A stretch of DNA of 64,000 nt from Paenibacillus sp. FSL H7-0326 (GTDB taxonomy: Bacteria > Bacillota > Bacilli > Paenibacillales > Paenibacillaceae), in assembly GCF_001955535.1 (NCBI RefSeq), contig NZ_MPVN01000004.1, positions 248,001 through 312,000 of the forward strand, in the 5' to 3' direction. The notes beneath the pieces were generated by a model. That model did not search any database and had not been told where the DNA came from. It saw nothing but the letters and a program-made list of their open reading frames with translations. The position numbers and the translations under genes are program-made. The stretch's first letter is position 1, and each line of letters starts with the position of its first letter. Shown here in pieces: positions 15,722 through 24,500 of the stretch.

Positions 15722-17893
15722 TTGAAACAGCCTACACTGGGTGTTCACATGATTATACGTAACGAGGAAGCACGTCTTGCGAATTGTCTTGCATCCATTC
15801 AGCCCATCGCGGATGAGATTGTTGTTGTGGATACCGGGTCTACAGACAGATCTGTGGAGATCGCCAAGCAGTTCGGAGCAGCTGTCGTATGCAGCACCTG
15901 GCAGGATGACTTCGCAAAGGCACGGAATGAAGGGATATCACTGGCAGGGACGGACTGGATTCTAGTGCTGGATGCAGATGAAGAGTTGACGGATGGTCAG
16001 AATGAGATCAAGGCTTTTTTGCAGGAGACATCTGCTGACGTCTGTACGATACAATTGGAAAATTGGACGGGAATGCAGCCTGAGGATCGAACGTTCTATG
16101 AGGCAGAGCGACTGTTTCGTAATCGATGCGGTTTTTATTATAAAGGAATCATTCATGAACAGCTTGTTCGTAATGACAACATGAGGCAAGAAGGAGGATT
16201 GAAAGCTCGTATCGGCAAAAGTCCGATTCGTGTGCAGCATTATGGCTATCTGCCTGCAGTTTTACAGGAGAAACAAACCGCTCGGCGTAACCTTGGCCTC
16301 ATTCAAAAAGCGTTAGAACTCGATCCAAAGGATACGTTCCATCTCTATAATCTTGGGGTTACCTGCTGTCAGCTTGGCATGTGGGAGCAGGCGAAGGAAG
16401 CCTTTGAGGTGTCACTGCAGGATTGTCCAGTATCTGCACCTTACCGTGCGACACTGGTCCGTGATCTTGCCAAGCTGCTGCATGCACTGGAGCTGTATGA
16501 TAAGGGGAGAGCTCTGTTATTGACGGAGCTGCTGCATTATTCCGATTATGCAGAGCTGCATGTTGTGCTGGGAATGATTGAAAAGTCACAAGGCATGATG
16601 GATCTTGCCTATGCGTCTTTTCAGGCGGCGCTAGAGGTGAAGCCTGCCGGTTCCTATGTAACGGATGCGGGAATGAACAGCTATGTGCCACAGGTACATA
16701 TGGCAGATATAGATAAGCATAAAGGGCGCTGGGCACGGGCCGAAGAGCGATATTCTGCCAGTCTTGAGGAGTGTCCTGGCTACATACCTGCCGCGATTGG
16801 CCTTGCAGATCTTCTGCAGCTTCAAGGGGAGAAAGACGCAACCATTGCTCAGCGCTTACTACAGCTCATGACACCGACGGATTCAATATTGCTGTACAAA
16901 GCAGCCTATGCCTTGAGCTTGTGCGGGGCATATGAAGCTGCGTTGTCCGTTCTGCCGGAGGACCGGATTCAAGCAAGTGATGAGGCTTGGGTACGTTTAT
17001 GCCTCATGCAGACTGAACATTACCCGTGGGCAGCCGGACGTGCACAGCAGCAGATCCGCTTGCTGCAGCAAGCACAATCGGCTGCTCGCGAGGAAGCCAA
17101 AGATACAGCCATGATCAGAACTGAAGGGGAAAGAGAAGCAGACACAGAGGCAGAGGCGACGATATTGGATATGGCAGTAATTGATTGGAGCTTATCCGAA
17201 TGGCGGATAGGGGCCAGATTGCCGGATGCTCTTGTGACGGTACTTGGCGAACAATCAAGAGTGTATCTTCAGATGGAAGCTCGATTGTTTCACTACGGGC
17301 TGCAGAGCAGCGAAGATGGAGCGGATCCGGGTGCTGCGAATCCTGCAACGGATGAAGGAGGAGCGGCTTCAAAGGAAGCTAGAGCCAATGAAGCCGCTCT
17401 GTCCGCTCTAGCCGTCCGCTTGTGTGAACGGGCAGCAGAATGCGGCTGGAAGAAGCTTGTTCTACAAATGAAAGCGGCCGGACTTATCACGACAAGACAA
17501 AGCGCAGGTATTCTATATCGCTCTGGTTACCGCTGGAGTGCGGCAGACCAGTATCTGGAGCTGCTGGCTCAAGACCAGCTGGATGCCGATGGGGCATTTG
17601 AGCTTGCTGAATTAATGTACGATCAGAAGCTGTATGCCAAATCAGCGGCATTGTTCGATAGAGCGATTCAGCTGAATCCCCAGCATCAACCATCCCGTGC
17701 CGGTGCAGCAGCGAGTTACTTGCAGCTGGCCCGCAACACAGCGATCCAGACACTGAATTCAGCAGGGCAGCTGCGAGGGGCTTCCCAGCTTCAGAGTCAT
17801 GCTCAGAAACTGAGCGATTCTACTCTTCAATTGATGGATCTGGGATGGCAGACGCGGCGATCCGGACGGGAGCGGAGGAATGAGCATGTCTAG
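15722..17893 (+). CDS. TPR-containing family 2 glycosyltransferase, first of three
   Basis: A 723-residue protein with a GT-A glycosyltransferase domain (residues 1 to about 180) and a long TPR-type helical repeat region (about 200-700). In the GT domain, IIRNEEARLANCL, VVVDTGSTDRSVEIA, the DxD metal motif LDADEE (D84, D86), RLFRN and IHEQ...QHYGY are typical of the SunS-like family. The TPR begins LYNLGVTCCQLGMWEQAKEAF. Residues about 450-550 are an acidic, variable linker. The start is TTG at 15722 behind AAAGGAGG. It probably glycosylates the adjacent Thr-rich fibre in the cytosol, the TPRs holding the protein substrate. Confidence 0.85.
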   Translation: MKQPTLGVHMIIRNEEARLANCLASIQPIADEIVVVDTGSTDRSVEIAKQFGAAVVCSTWQDDFAKARNEGISLAGTDWILVLDADEELTDGQNEIKAFLQETSADVCTIQLENWTGMQPEDRTFYEAERLFRNRCGFYYKGIIHEQLVRNDNMRQEGGLKARIGKSPIRVQHYGYLPAVLQEKQTARRNLGLIQKALELDPKDTFHLYNLGVTCCQLGMWEQAKEAFEVSLQDCPVSAPYRATLVRDLAKLLHALELYDKGRALLLTELLHYSDYAELHVVLGMIEKSQGMMDLAYASFQAALEVKPAGSYVTDAGMNSYVPQVHMADIDKHKGRWARAEERYSASLEECPGYIPAAIGLADLLQLQGEKDATIAQRLLQLMTPTDSILLYKAAYALSLCGAYEAALSVLPEDRIQASDEAWVRLCLMQTEHYPWAAGRAQQQIRLLQQAQSAAREEAKDTAMIRTEGEREADTEAEATILDMAVIDWSLSEWRIGARLPDALVTVLGEQSRVYLQMEARLFHYGLQSSEDGADPGAANPATDEGGAASKEARANEAALSALAVRLCERAAECGWKKLVLQMKAAGLITTRQSAGILYRSGYRWSAADQYLELLAQDQLDADGAFELAELMYDQKLYAKSAALFDRAIQLNPQHQPSRAGAAASYLQLARNTAIQTLNSAGQLRGASQLQSHAQKLSDSTLQLMDLGWQTRRSGRERRNEHV

Positions 17894-19706
17894 TGGCCGA
17901 ATCTCTTTATGTATGATCGTGAAGAACGAAGAACGGAGCTTACCTTCTTGTTTGAACAGTGTACGAGGGGCGGTTGATGAGGTCATCGTGGTCGACACGG
18001 GCTCCACCGATCTAACGGTAAAGCTTGCGAGACAGCAAGGTGCTGCTGTAATTCCATTCGAATGGTGTGATGACTTTGCAGCTGCCCGTAACAGGGGGCT
18101 TGAGGCTGCAACAGGAGATTGGATTCTGTTTCTGGATGCCGATGAAATGCTGGATGACAGGGCGAGGGAAGAGCTCCCGCTATGGGCTGCACAGGAGGGA
18201 GTAGATGGATTTTTCCTGCAAATTCACAATTATACCGGCAACGGATCAGGCGGCGTCACCATTAATCCTGTACTGCGGATGTTTCGCAATCACCCGGAGC
18301 ATCGCTTTGCTGGACGTATTCATGAGCAGATCGCGGAATCCATTGTGAATCACAATCCCCAGGCGCATTTTCATATGACAGATATGATCATTCATCATTA
18401 TGGCTACAGCGAAGAGATTGTGCTGGAGAAAGACAAGGTCAGCCGAAATACACGGCTTCTTCAGCAGGTGATTCATGAGGATCCAGACAATCCATTTCAC
18501 CGGTATAACATGGGGGTTGAATGGCTGAGGATTGGCCGACTGGAGGAAGCATTGAGCTCGTTTCGCAAGGCGTGGGAGGGTCTTGATCCAATAAAGGCCA
18601 GCTATGCTCATCTGGTGCTTAAATACGAGATTCGATGTCTGCAGGCGCTCGGCAGATGGGAGGAAGCGGAAGCACAGATTACGAAGGGGCTGCAGCTGTA
18701 TCCGGATTATACCGACTTATTGCACTGCCGAGCCTTGACCGAGGAGGCATTTGGCAGGGAAAAGCAGGCGGAAGCCGCGCTCAGGGAAGCACTGCGTCTA
18801 GGTCCGGCGCCGGATCTATATCATACGGAAGAGGGAATCGGCACCTATCAGACGCATTACCTGCTGGGATTAAATGCAGAGAAGCGGGAGGCACTGGATG
18901 AGGCGGTTGACTGTTATGTGAAGGCGATTCGCTGCAAGCCCAGCTTAACTCCACCGCTCTATCGGATATTTCGGATTATGCAGGCTGCGCTTCAGGAGGA
19001 GCATATTCCGGAACTGCTTAAGGCACGGTTTTCCTTCTCGACACCGGAGAGCACATGGAAAGTGATTCATATTCTGAACGAATGCGGATGCTATTCTTCT
19101 GTAATCCCAATGCTGCATCAGCTGGAACAAGAGAGTCCTCCGCATGCGCGAAAACAGATTCGTGTCCATCGGGTGGAGGCGATGTGGAAGGCAGGGGAAT
19201 GGAAGCAGGCTGACCGATTGCGGCGCAAAGCCCATATTCCGTCCTCCTCTTCTCGATCTGAGCTTATGAACTGGAGCATGGACATACGGAGTAAGGAAGA
19301 GGCTTATCAAGATCCGGCTATTCGGCTGCTTCAGAATAAATGTTCCTTGTCGGAAGCACTGGGCGGCGGAGCAGAACAGGGTGCAGCTGCAGACACAACC
19401 CGAGAGGAAATACCGCAGCTCTGGAGCTCATTCGCAAGCTTATGCCAGGCAGCAATGAATGCCAAGAGGCAGGAGCTGTTCTCATCGGTTCTAGAAGGCT
19501 GGATTGAAACGGTAGAGCAAGGCTTGCAAGAAGGAGAATTCACTTCTGTGTCCGGCGTCAATATGCTGCTGCATACGATGATCAGCGCAGCTGACCACCA
19601 TTTGGCCCATATGAGCACCCTTCAGCGTGAGCAGGAGCATCGAGGCAAGGACTGGCGGATCATCCAGCGGCTTCGGCTTACATTGCCATGGAGTGATGGG
19701 CATTAG
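17886..19706 (+). CDS. TPR-containing family 2 glycosyltransferase, second of three
   Basis: A 606-residue paralog of its neighbours. The GT-A domain shows MIVKNEERSLPSCL, VVVDTGSTDLTVKLA, the DxD motif LDADEM (D84, D86), RMFRN, GRIHEQI and HHYGY. TPR units follow from about residue 200 (YNMGVEWLRIGRLEEALSSF). The start overlaps the preceding stop by eight bases; ATG 17880 is six bases further upstream, but the GGAGG lies too close to it. The catalytic motifs are intact, so all three copies may be active, perhaps adding successive sugars or acting on different targets. Confidence 0.85.
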   Translation: MSSGRISLCMIVKNEERSLPSCLNSVRGAVDEVIVVDTGSTDLTVKLARQQGAAVIPFEWCDDFAAARNRGLEAATGDWILFLDADEMLDDRAREELPLWAAQEGVDGFFLQIHNYTGNGSGGVTINPVLRMFRNHPEHRFAGRIHEQIAESIVNHNPQAHFHMTDMIIHHYGYSEEIVLEKDKVSRNTRLLQQVIHEDPDNPFHRYNMGVEWLRIGRLEEALSSFRKAWEGLDPIKASYAHLVLKYEIRCLQALGRWEEAEAQITKGLQLYPDYTDLLHCRALTEEAFGREKQAEAALREALRLGPAPDLYHTEEGIGTYQTHYLLGLNAEKREALDEAVDCYVKAIRCKPSLTPPLYRIFRIMQAALQEEHIPELLKARFSFSTPESTWKVIHILNECGCYSSVIPMLHQLEQESPPHARKQIRVHRVEAMWKAGEWKQADRLRRKAHIPSSSSRSELMNWSMDIRSKEEAYQDPAIRLLQNKCSLSEALGGGAEQGAAADTTREEIPQLWSSFASLCQAAMNAKRQELFSSVLEGWIETVEQGLQEGEFTSVSGVNMLLHTMISAADHHLAHMSTLQREQEHRGKDWRIIQRLRLTLPWSDGH

Positions 19707-19725
19707 TGATGGGGAGAGAGCGGGC

Positions 19726-21708
19726 ATGAATAACAGATCACCGATTTCCTTATGTATGATTGTTCGTGATGAGGCGCTGTTTCTGGAGCAGTGTCTGGCT
19801 TCGGTGTCGAGCGTCGTCTCCGAAATGATCATCATCGATACCGGGTCCACCGACCGGAGTGTCGATATCGCTAGAGCGTATGGGGCAACGGTTGTCCATA
19901 TGGAATGGCAATCAGATTTTGCTGCAGCTCGGAATGAATCCCTTCGACATGCGGCACAGCCCTGGGTTTTGATTATGGATGCGGATGAACAATGGGTCGA
20001 AGGACAGCAGAGCCGGCTGTTTTCATTATTGCTTGAAGCAAGTGATGGGGTATACGGATTTGAGGTGGAGATCAAGAGCCTGCTTGGTCGTTCTGGAGAG
20101 GATTCTGTAACGGACAGTGTCTGCCGAATCTTCCGGAATGATACGAGAATCAGGTTCAAAGGGCGGATTCATGAAGAAGCGGCCACTTCTATACTCGCAC
20201 TGGGAGCAAGTACGCTTAGAGCCTCAGGGCTGCAGCTCCTGCATTACGGGTACCTTGATCACATCGTTAAACGGAAAAATAAAAGCGAACGGAATTTTCA
20301 GCTTATTAAAGAGGCTTTAATGCAGGAGCCGGATAGCAGAATATTGCTCTATGCTCTGGGTACAGAATATTTTCAGCTGGGTGATTATGATGCTGCGGTA
20401 CGCATACTGGAGCCGCTTCTGGATGAGTTGCCGACAGAGGCCGGATATGCCTCCGATGTATTTCTTAAGACGATATTTGCTTTACGGGAAAAGGGAGAGC
20501 TGCATCAAGCGGTAGAGAAGGTGGAAGAAGGGGTATCCAGGTATCCAGGGTTTGCCGATTTACAGGAGCTGAAGGCGGTTCTGCTTATGGATCTGGGGAG
20601 GGACGATGAAGCGCTGGGTGTACTGACTAACATCAGTCGTAGCAGGGAGTATACCTCCGTATCAGGAGCAGGTACGTATCGTTCCTCATATCTGACAGGA
20701 GTCGTCTATGAACGCAAGGGTGAGGGAAAGCATGCTTGTGAAGCTTATGAAAAAGCTGTGGAGGCGAACCCTGATTATGTGCCGGCGTGGCAGCGCTGGA
20801 TTCCGCTCGCTGTATGCAGCGGTGAGCTCGCTCAGGTAGAACGTTGGATTCGAAAAAGGGGACTTACAGAGAAGGCGCAGCAGGTTGTTCTCCAGCAAAT
20901 GCTTGATATGCAGCAATCTGTATGGGTATTGAAACAGAAATGCTGGCTACAAGAAGCCTTTAGTAAAATGCCCTGGGCAGAAGCCATCCTGCTGGCTCAG
21001 CTTGGGGAACGGCGCGTTGCTGCAAGGCTGCTTGAACCTTGGCATACACATCAGGACATGGCGGCAGAGATCGGCATCTATCTGCAGGCGCTCTGCTCGG
21101 ATGCTGCCGGCAGAGGGCAGCTGCGCAGCGGCGATCCTGACCGATCTGTGGCAATGGAGGATGCACGCTGGATGGGGAAGCAGGCTGAAGCATTCATCCG
21201 GCTGGGGGTATGGACTGGTTTCGGTGCCTGGCTGCCAGAGGTGAAGGAACCGTCTGCTGTGCTGGTTCAGCTGTCTCCTTCTGCAAGAATTGGGCTGCTG
21301 CTTGCTCCGCTGTCCGTCCGCAGGCAGCTCTACTCCTGGCTGCAGGAGCAGAAGGAGGTTGACCGAGAAATGCGGGAGAGGACAGCGGCATCTGAACAAG
21401 CATACCTGAATCGAACGTCAGAACACGAACCAGACACCGCCCGACTGGAAGTAGATTCTTCCGACCGAGCGGTGCCGACTGTGCAGCTGTTTATGCGGCT
21501 TGCCTTGAGAGCCAGCTTCAAGGAGAAGGAGGCAGGTCTGGATCTCCCGAGCTATGAGCAAGAGGCAGCACGGATTCTGAAATATAAGCCTGCATCTTCT
21601 ATAGAAGCGGCTCAATACGGATGGAACGCCTTAGAGCTGTTCATGAAGCAGAATCCTCAGCGCGCTGAAGACAGATTCCAAGCAGCAGCCCAGCTCATGC
21701 TGTTATAA
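19726..21708 (+). CDS. TPR-containing family 2 glycosyltransferase, third of three
   Basis: A 660-residue paralog. GT-A motifs: MIVRDEALFLEQCL, IIIDTGSTDRSVDIA, DxD MDADEQ (D85, D87), RIFRN, GRIHEE and LLHYGYL. The TPR region starts near residue 210 (YALGTEYFQLGDYDAAVRIL). The second half (about 440-660) is more divergent and Ala/Leu/Glu-rich. ATG 19726 with GGGGAGAGAG upstream is preferred to ATG 19696 or to the frame start at 19627 inside the previous gene. It begins 19 bases after the previous stop and ends at a terminator shared with the opposite-strand genes. Confidence 0.85.
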   Translation: MNNRSPISLCMIVRDEALFLEQCLASVSSVVSEMIIIDTGSTDRSVDIARAYGATVVHMEWQSDFAAARNESLRHAAQPWVLIMDADEQWVEGQQSRLFSLLLEASDGVYGFEVEIKSLLGRSGEDSVTDSVCRIFRNDTRIRFKGRIHEEAATSILALGASTLRASGLQLLHYGYLDHIVKRKNKSERNFQLIKEALMQEPDSRILLYALGTEYFQLGDYDAAVRILEPLLDELPTEAGYASDVFLKTIFALREKGELHQAVEKVEEGVSRYPGFADLQELKAVLLMDLGRDDEALGVLTNISRSREYTSVSGAGTYRSSYLTGVVYERKGEGKHACEAYEKAVEANPDYVPAWQRWIPLAVCSGELAQVERWIRKRGLTEKAQQVVLQQMLDMQQSVWVLKQKCWLQEAFSKMPWAEAILLAQLGERRVAARLLEPWHTHQDMAAEIGIYLQALCSDAAGRGQLRSGDPDRSVAMEDARWMGKQAEAFIRLGVWTGFGAWLPEVKEPSAVLVQLSPSARIGLLLAPLSVRRQLYSWLQEQKEVDREMRERTAASEQAYLNRTSEHEPDTARLEVDSSDRAVPTVQLFMRLALRASFKEKEAGLDLPSYEQEAARILKYKPASSIEAAQYGWNALELFMKQNPQRAEDRFQAAAQLMLL

Positions 21709-21711
21709 AGT

Positions 21712-21759
21712 GATGAGGTGTGGCGGTCTTACCGTCACACATCATCCTTATGTCTTTTT
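21712..21759. terminator. Convergent terminator overlapping the methyltransferase stop
   Basis: GATGAGGTGTGGCGGT pairs with ACCGTCACACATCATC with one mismatch and one wobble, and a T-run follows at 21754. The right arm is also the last codons and stop of the opposite-strand methyltransferase gene. Confidence 0.75.
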
Positions 21760-22397
21760 TTGATAAGTGCCCGGAAGCAGTAGATGACTGGACCATACAT
21801 GGTTGTGAATATCGCATCGTCAGGCCGTTCGGTGCTCAGTGGACCCACGATCATAAGACCTGCTTCAGACAGGAGAGCGGCAAGCTGTTCTGGTTCAATA
21901 TCGGGCACATCCACAGTAAGCACAAGTCTGCCGTCGGGTCTCAGCACCCGGGCAAATTCCTTTAGCGATTTCAGCCGTGTGGGGTGATCTAAATGCTCCA
22001 GTACAGAAATGCAGAAGACCGTATCAAATTGCTCATCCGGATAAGGCAGTGCAGCTAAATCGGCCTGAGCCCGCTCCACATTCTCGATGTAGCGCTCTGG
22101 CAGAATTCGCGATATATGAATACCAAAATCGTCCGCGACTGCGGAACGGATCGCCTCATTGGATAAGATGCGCGGGTCCAGATCACAGGCATATACTTTA
22201 TGCACACGGTCAACGAGCCAGAATTTAAAAGGATGAGGAATGCCGGAGGCAGCATCCAGCACAGTATCTTCCGCATGAGCGAATTGACGGGCCCAGGCAT
22301 ATTCATATGGTCTGCTCCACCAGGCTGGATGCAGTGGAACAAGCACCGTGTCCATTCGTTCATCATCACGCCGTACATATCTTGATTCGATTGTCAT
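21735..22397 (-). CDS. SAM-dependent methyltransferase
   Basis: A 220-residue class I methyltransferase. Motif I is VLDAASGIPHPFKFW (degenerate GxG), the acidic end of strand 2 is ACDLDPRILSNE, and FDTVFCISVLEHL with VLRPDGRLVLTVD give motifs IV and V of the UbiE/Methyltransf_11 group. ATG 22397 overlaps the stop of the glycosyltransferase gene upstream in the ATGA form, so the two are coupled. A longer frame to 22472 lies inside that gene. In a glycan locus it probably O-methylates a sugar; that is inference. Confidence 0.8.
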   Translation of the reverse strand: MTIESRYVRRDDERMDTVLVPLHPAWWSRPYEYAWARQFAHAEDTVLDAASGIPHPFKFWLVDRVHKVYACDLDPRILSNEAIRSAVADDFGIHISRILPERYIENVERAQADLAALPYPDEQFDTVFCISVLEHLDHPTRLKSLKEFARVLRPDGRLVLTVDVPDIEPEQLAALLSEAGLMIVGPLSTERPDDAIFTTMYGPVIYCFRALIKKRHKDDV

Positions 22398-23737
22398 CGC
22401 AGCAGTATACGCTCCTTCCGGGCCTTGCGGCTGAGGTGGTGTTGGAGCACCGTTTTCCAAGCCAGCTCCCATTTGTGATCATCATAGGCAAGTGCAGTTT
22501 GTCTAGCCTGATTACCCATCCGCTCCCTAAGCTCATCATCATCGATCAGCCTGCATATGGCGGCGACTATGTTCTCTTCTACGGGAGGAACAGACAGTCC
22601 ATTGAACCCGTCCTGGACGATATCATTTAATCCTCCGACATTGCCCGCGACAACGGGGAGTCCGCAGCTCATCGCTTCAAGGCAGGCATAGGAGGTTCCT
22701 TCCGAGAAGATCGTCGGAATGACAGCGATATCCGCCTGCTGATAGGCCAGCAGCATTTCATCAAATTTATAGCTCTTCGCATATATGCGATCTTTGTGTG
22801 GATGATGCTTTCTCCATATCTCGAATGTCTTCCCGATCGTACTGCCTTCAACCCGTTCACCTGCAAATTCAATGGTGAGTGTGGGGTAGGCGCCCAGCAG
22901 ACGGTCACTGGCCAGCATCATAGGAATGATGCCTCGTTCCAGGCTGATTCTTCTCGGGAACAAGAGCCGTATACTCTTCTGGTTAGAGCTGTCGTCAGCG
23001 TCCTGCAGGTCCGGTGCTTCTATTGCAGCGTTGAGATCGGCTGGAGAATTGAATTCCCCTTCGTGTTCTTGATCTTGTTGTTCTCCATCCTGCTCTTCAT
23101 CTCCATGATGAAGGTAGGCCGTCCGGCCCTTCACTTTCTTGCGCAGTGCTTGTTCATCAATCGTCTTGTCGGCATCGGTGTCTCCGAGCATCAGGTGCAC
23201 AGGCTTGAAATATTCTGTATCGACACTATTCGGAATGAGCACAACCTGATGGGGATCCTGATAGGTGCATGCAGCCCGGCAGTAGGTGAGAAAATGTGAA
23301 TCTACCGACACAAGGGTGTCGAGCTGGTCCAGCGCCCTTTGAATCGAGCCGGCAATCTCGCGTTTGGCAGCCGCCGGAAGGTTGTGTCGATCCCAGTTAA
23401 TACCGTGGCAGATACCGAGACTGCCTGGCGCATAGTTCAGCGGGTGCCATATACAGCTGGCGTAGATGAGTGGGCCACGGGCGCGAGAGGCCATTTCGTC
23501 AAAAGCTTGTGGGATGTGGTCCGGATCATAAGGGTAACCGAATACCTCAATCTCTTCTATCGTTCTATGGAATGCCTCGTAATAGGAGAGCTGGTGCACT
23601 TCCGGGATATGGCCGATATCACGTATGACCTGGCACAGCCGAAAAATATACCGTTCCAGTCCGCCGCCAAACAGCCGTTCGAAGTCACGATTGTAGCCAT
23701 CTGCGAAGCTGTGCGTAAGCACACTGATATACCCCAT
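22394..23737 (-). CDS. Family 4 glycosyltransferase (GT-B)
   Basis: A 447-residue GT-B enzyme. The N-terminal domain has FGGGLERYIFRLCQVIRDIG (a GGxExxI-like loop) and LVSVDSHFLTY; the C-terminal domain has the E-x7-E motif EGTSYACLE with MSCGLPVVAGNVGGLNDIV, typical of GT4 retaining enzymes using nucleotide sugars. Unusually, an acidic, Gln/Asp/Glu-rich insert (about residues 190-260, with DEEQDGEQQDQEHEGE) separates the two Rossmann domains. ATG 23737 follows GGAGGAGA and lies two bases past the preceding stop. It belongs to a four-gene minus-strand operon. Confidence 0.85.
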   Translation of the reverse strand: MGYISVLTHSFADGYNRDFERLFGGGLERYIFRLCQVIRDIGHIPEVHQLSYYEAFHRTIEEIEVFGYPYDPDHIPQAFDEMASRARGPLIYASCIWHPLNYAPGSLGICHGINWDRHNLPAAAKREIAGSIQRALDQLDTLVSVDSHFLTYCRAACTYQDPHQVVLIPNSVDTEYFKPVHLMLGDTDADKTIDEQALRKKVKGRTAYLHHGDEEQDGEQQDQEHEGEFNSPADLNAAIEAPDLQDADDSSNQKSIRLLFPRRISLERGIIPMMLASDRLLGAYPTLTIEFAGERVEGSTIGKTFEIWRKHHPHKDRIYAKSYKFDEMLLAYQQADIAVIPTIFSEGTSYACLEAMSCGLPVVAGNVGGLNDIVQDGFNGLSVPPVEENIVAAICRLIDDDELRERMGNQARQTALAYDDHKWELAWKTVLQHHLSRKARKERILLR

Positions 23738-23739
23738 GC

Positions 23740-24489
23740 TTAGATCTCCTCCTTCCACTCCACAAGGCTTGGGGATAGATCCAGAATGGATTCATACTGT
23801 GCGATATTCCCCCATTTGCCTTCAGGATCAAGCTTTTTGTAGCGGACGTACTTCTGAACGCGCTCCTCAAGAGGGCCGGCCCAGCCCAGATGCTTGATCC
23901 GCAGATCGGTCGTTAATCCCTGCAGTGCGGCACAGGTGGCGGGAAGGCGGGGTACATGATGCGCTTTTTCGGGATAGAGATAAGGGAAGCCTGGAAAATA
24001 GCGGACAAGCGTCATCGTCTGACGGCGATGCGCCTGCCATAGCTTATCCTCCCGATAATACTGTCTGCTCCCCCACATATCATATAGTCGGAAGCTGACC
24101 CAATCGTAACGATCCTGGTTAATCAGGTTTCGAATACTCCGCTTCGCACGCTCTTCATACAACTCATCGGCATCGACGGCAAGGATCCAGTCTGGTGAAG
24201 TGGAGGCCGTCGTCTGCCACAGGATCGAGCGGAGCTTCCACTCCTCATCAAACAGAGACGAAGCCAAAGTAACCAGCTTCTCTACCTTGTCGAAGGATCT
24301 GCAGATTTCAAGCGTGTGGTCTGTGCTTGCATCATCCACAATCACGATATGATCAACAAAGGTAGAGAGATCCTCCAGCACTTCCTCCAAATATCGGCCC
24401 CCTTCATTACGAACCTGAAGCATGGCCGTCAGCTTATTATTTTCCTTCTTCCTCACAGGAGATATAGGTGGTGAATTGGATATCGTCAT
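23740..24489 (-). CDS. Family 2 glycosyltransferase
   Basis: A 249-residue GT-A enzyme without TPRs. LTAMLQVRNEGGRYLEEVL, IVIVDDASTDHTLEIC and the metal motif AVDADEL (D106, D108) are clear, and HLGWAGPLEERVQKYVRYK is a typical acceptor-side end of glycosyltransferases related to LPS/teichoic side-chain enzymes. There is no membrane segment. It lies 11 bases after the stop of the upstream TPR gene and two bases before the GT4 gene, consistent with one transcript. Sugar unknown. Confidence 0.85.
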   Translation of the reverse strand: MTISNSPPISPVRKKENNKLTAMLQVRNEGGRYLEEVLEDLSTFVDHIVIVDDASTDHTLEICRSFDKVEKLVTLASSLFDEEWKLRSILWQTTASTSPDWILAVDADELYEERAKRSIRNLINQDRYDWVSFRLYDMWGSRQYYREDKLWQAHRRQTMTLVRYFPGFPYLYPEKAHHVPRLPATCAALQGLTTDLRIKHLGWAGPLEERVQKYVRYKKLDPEGKWGNIAQYESILDLSPSLVEWKEEI

Positions 24490-24500
24490 CGTCTTTCGGC

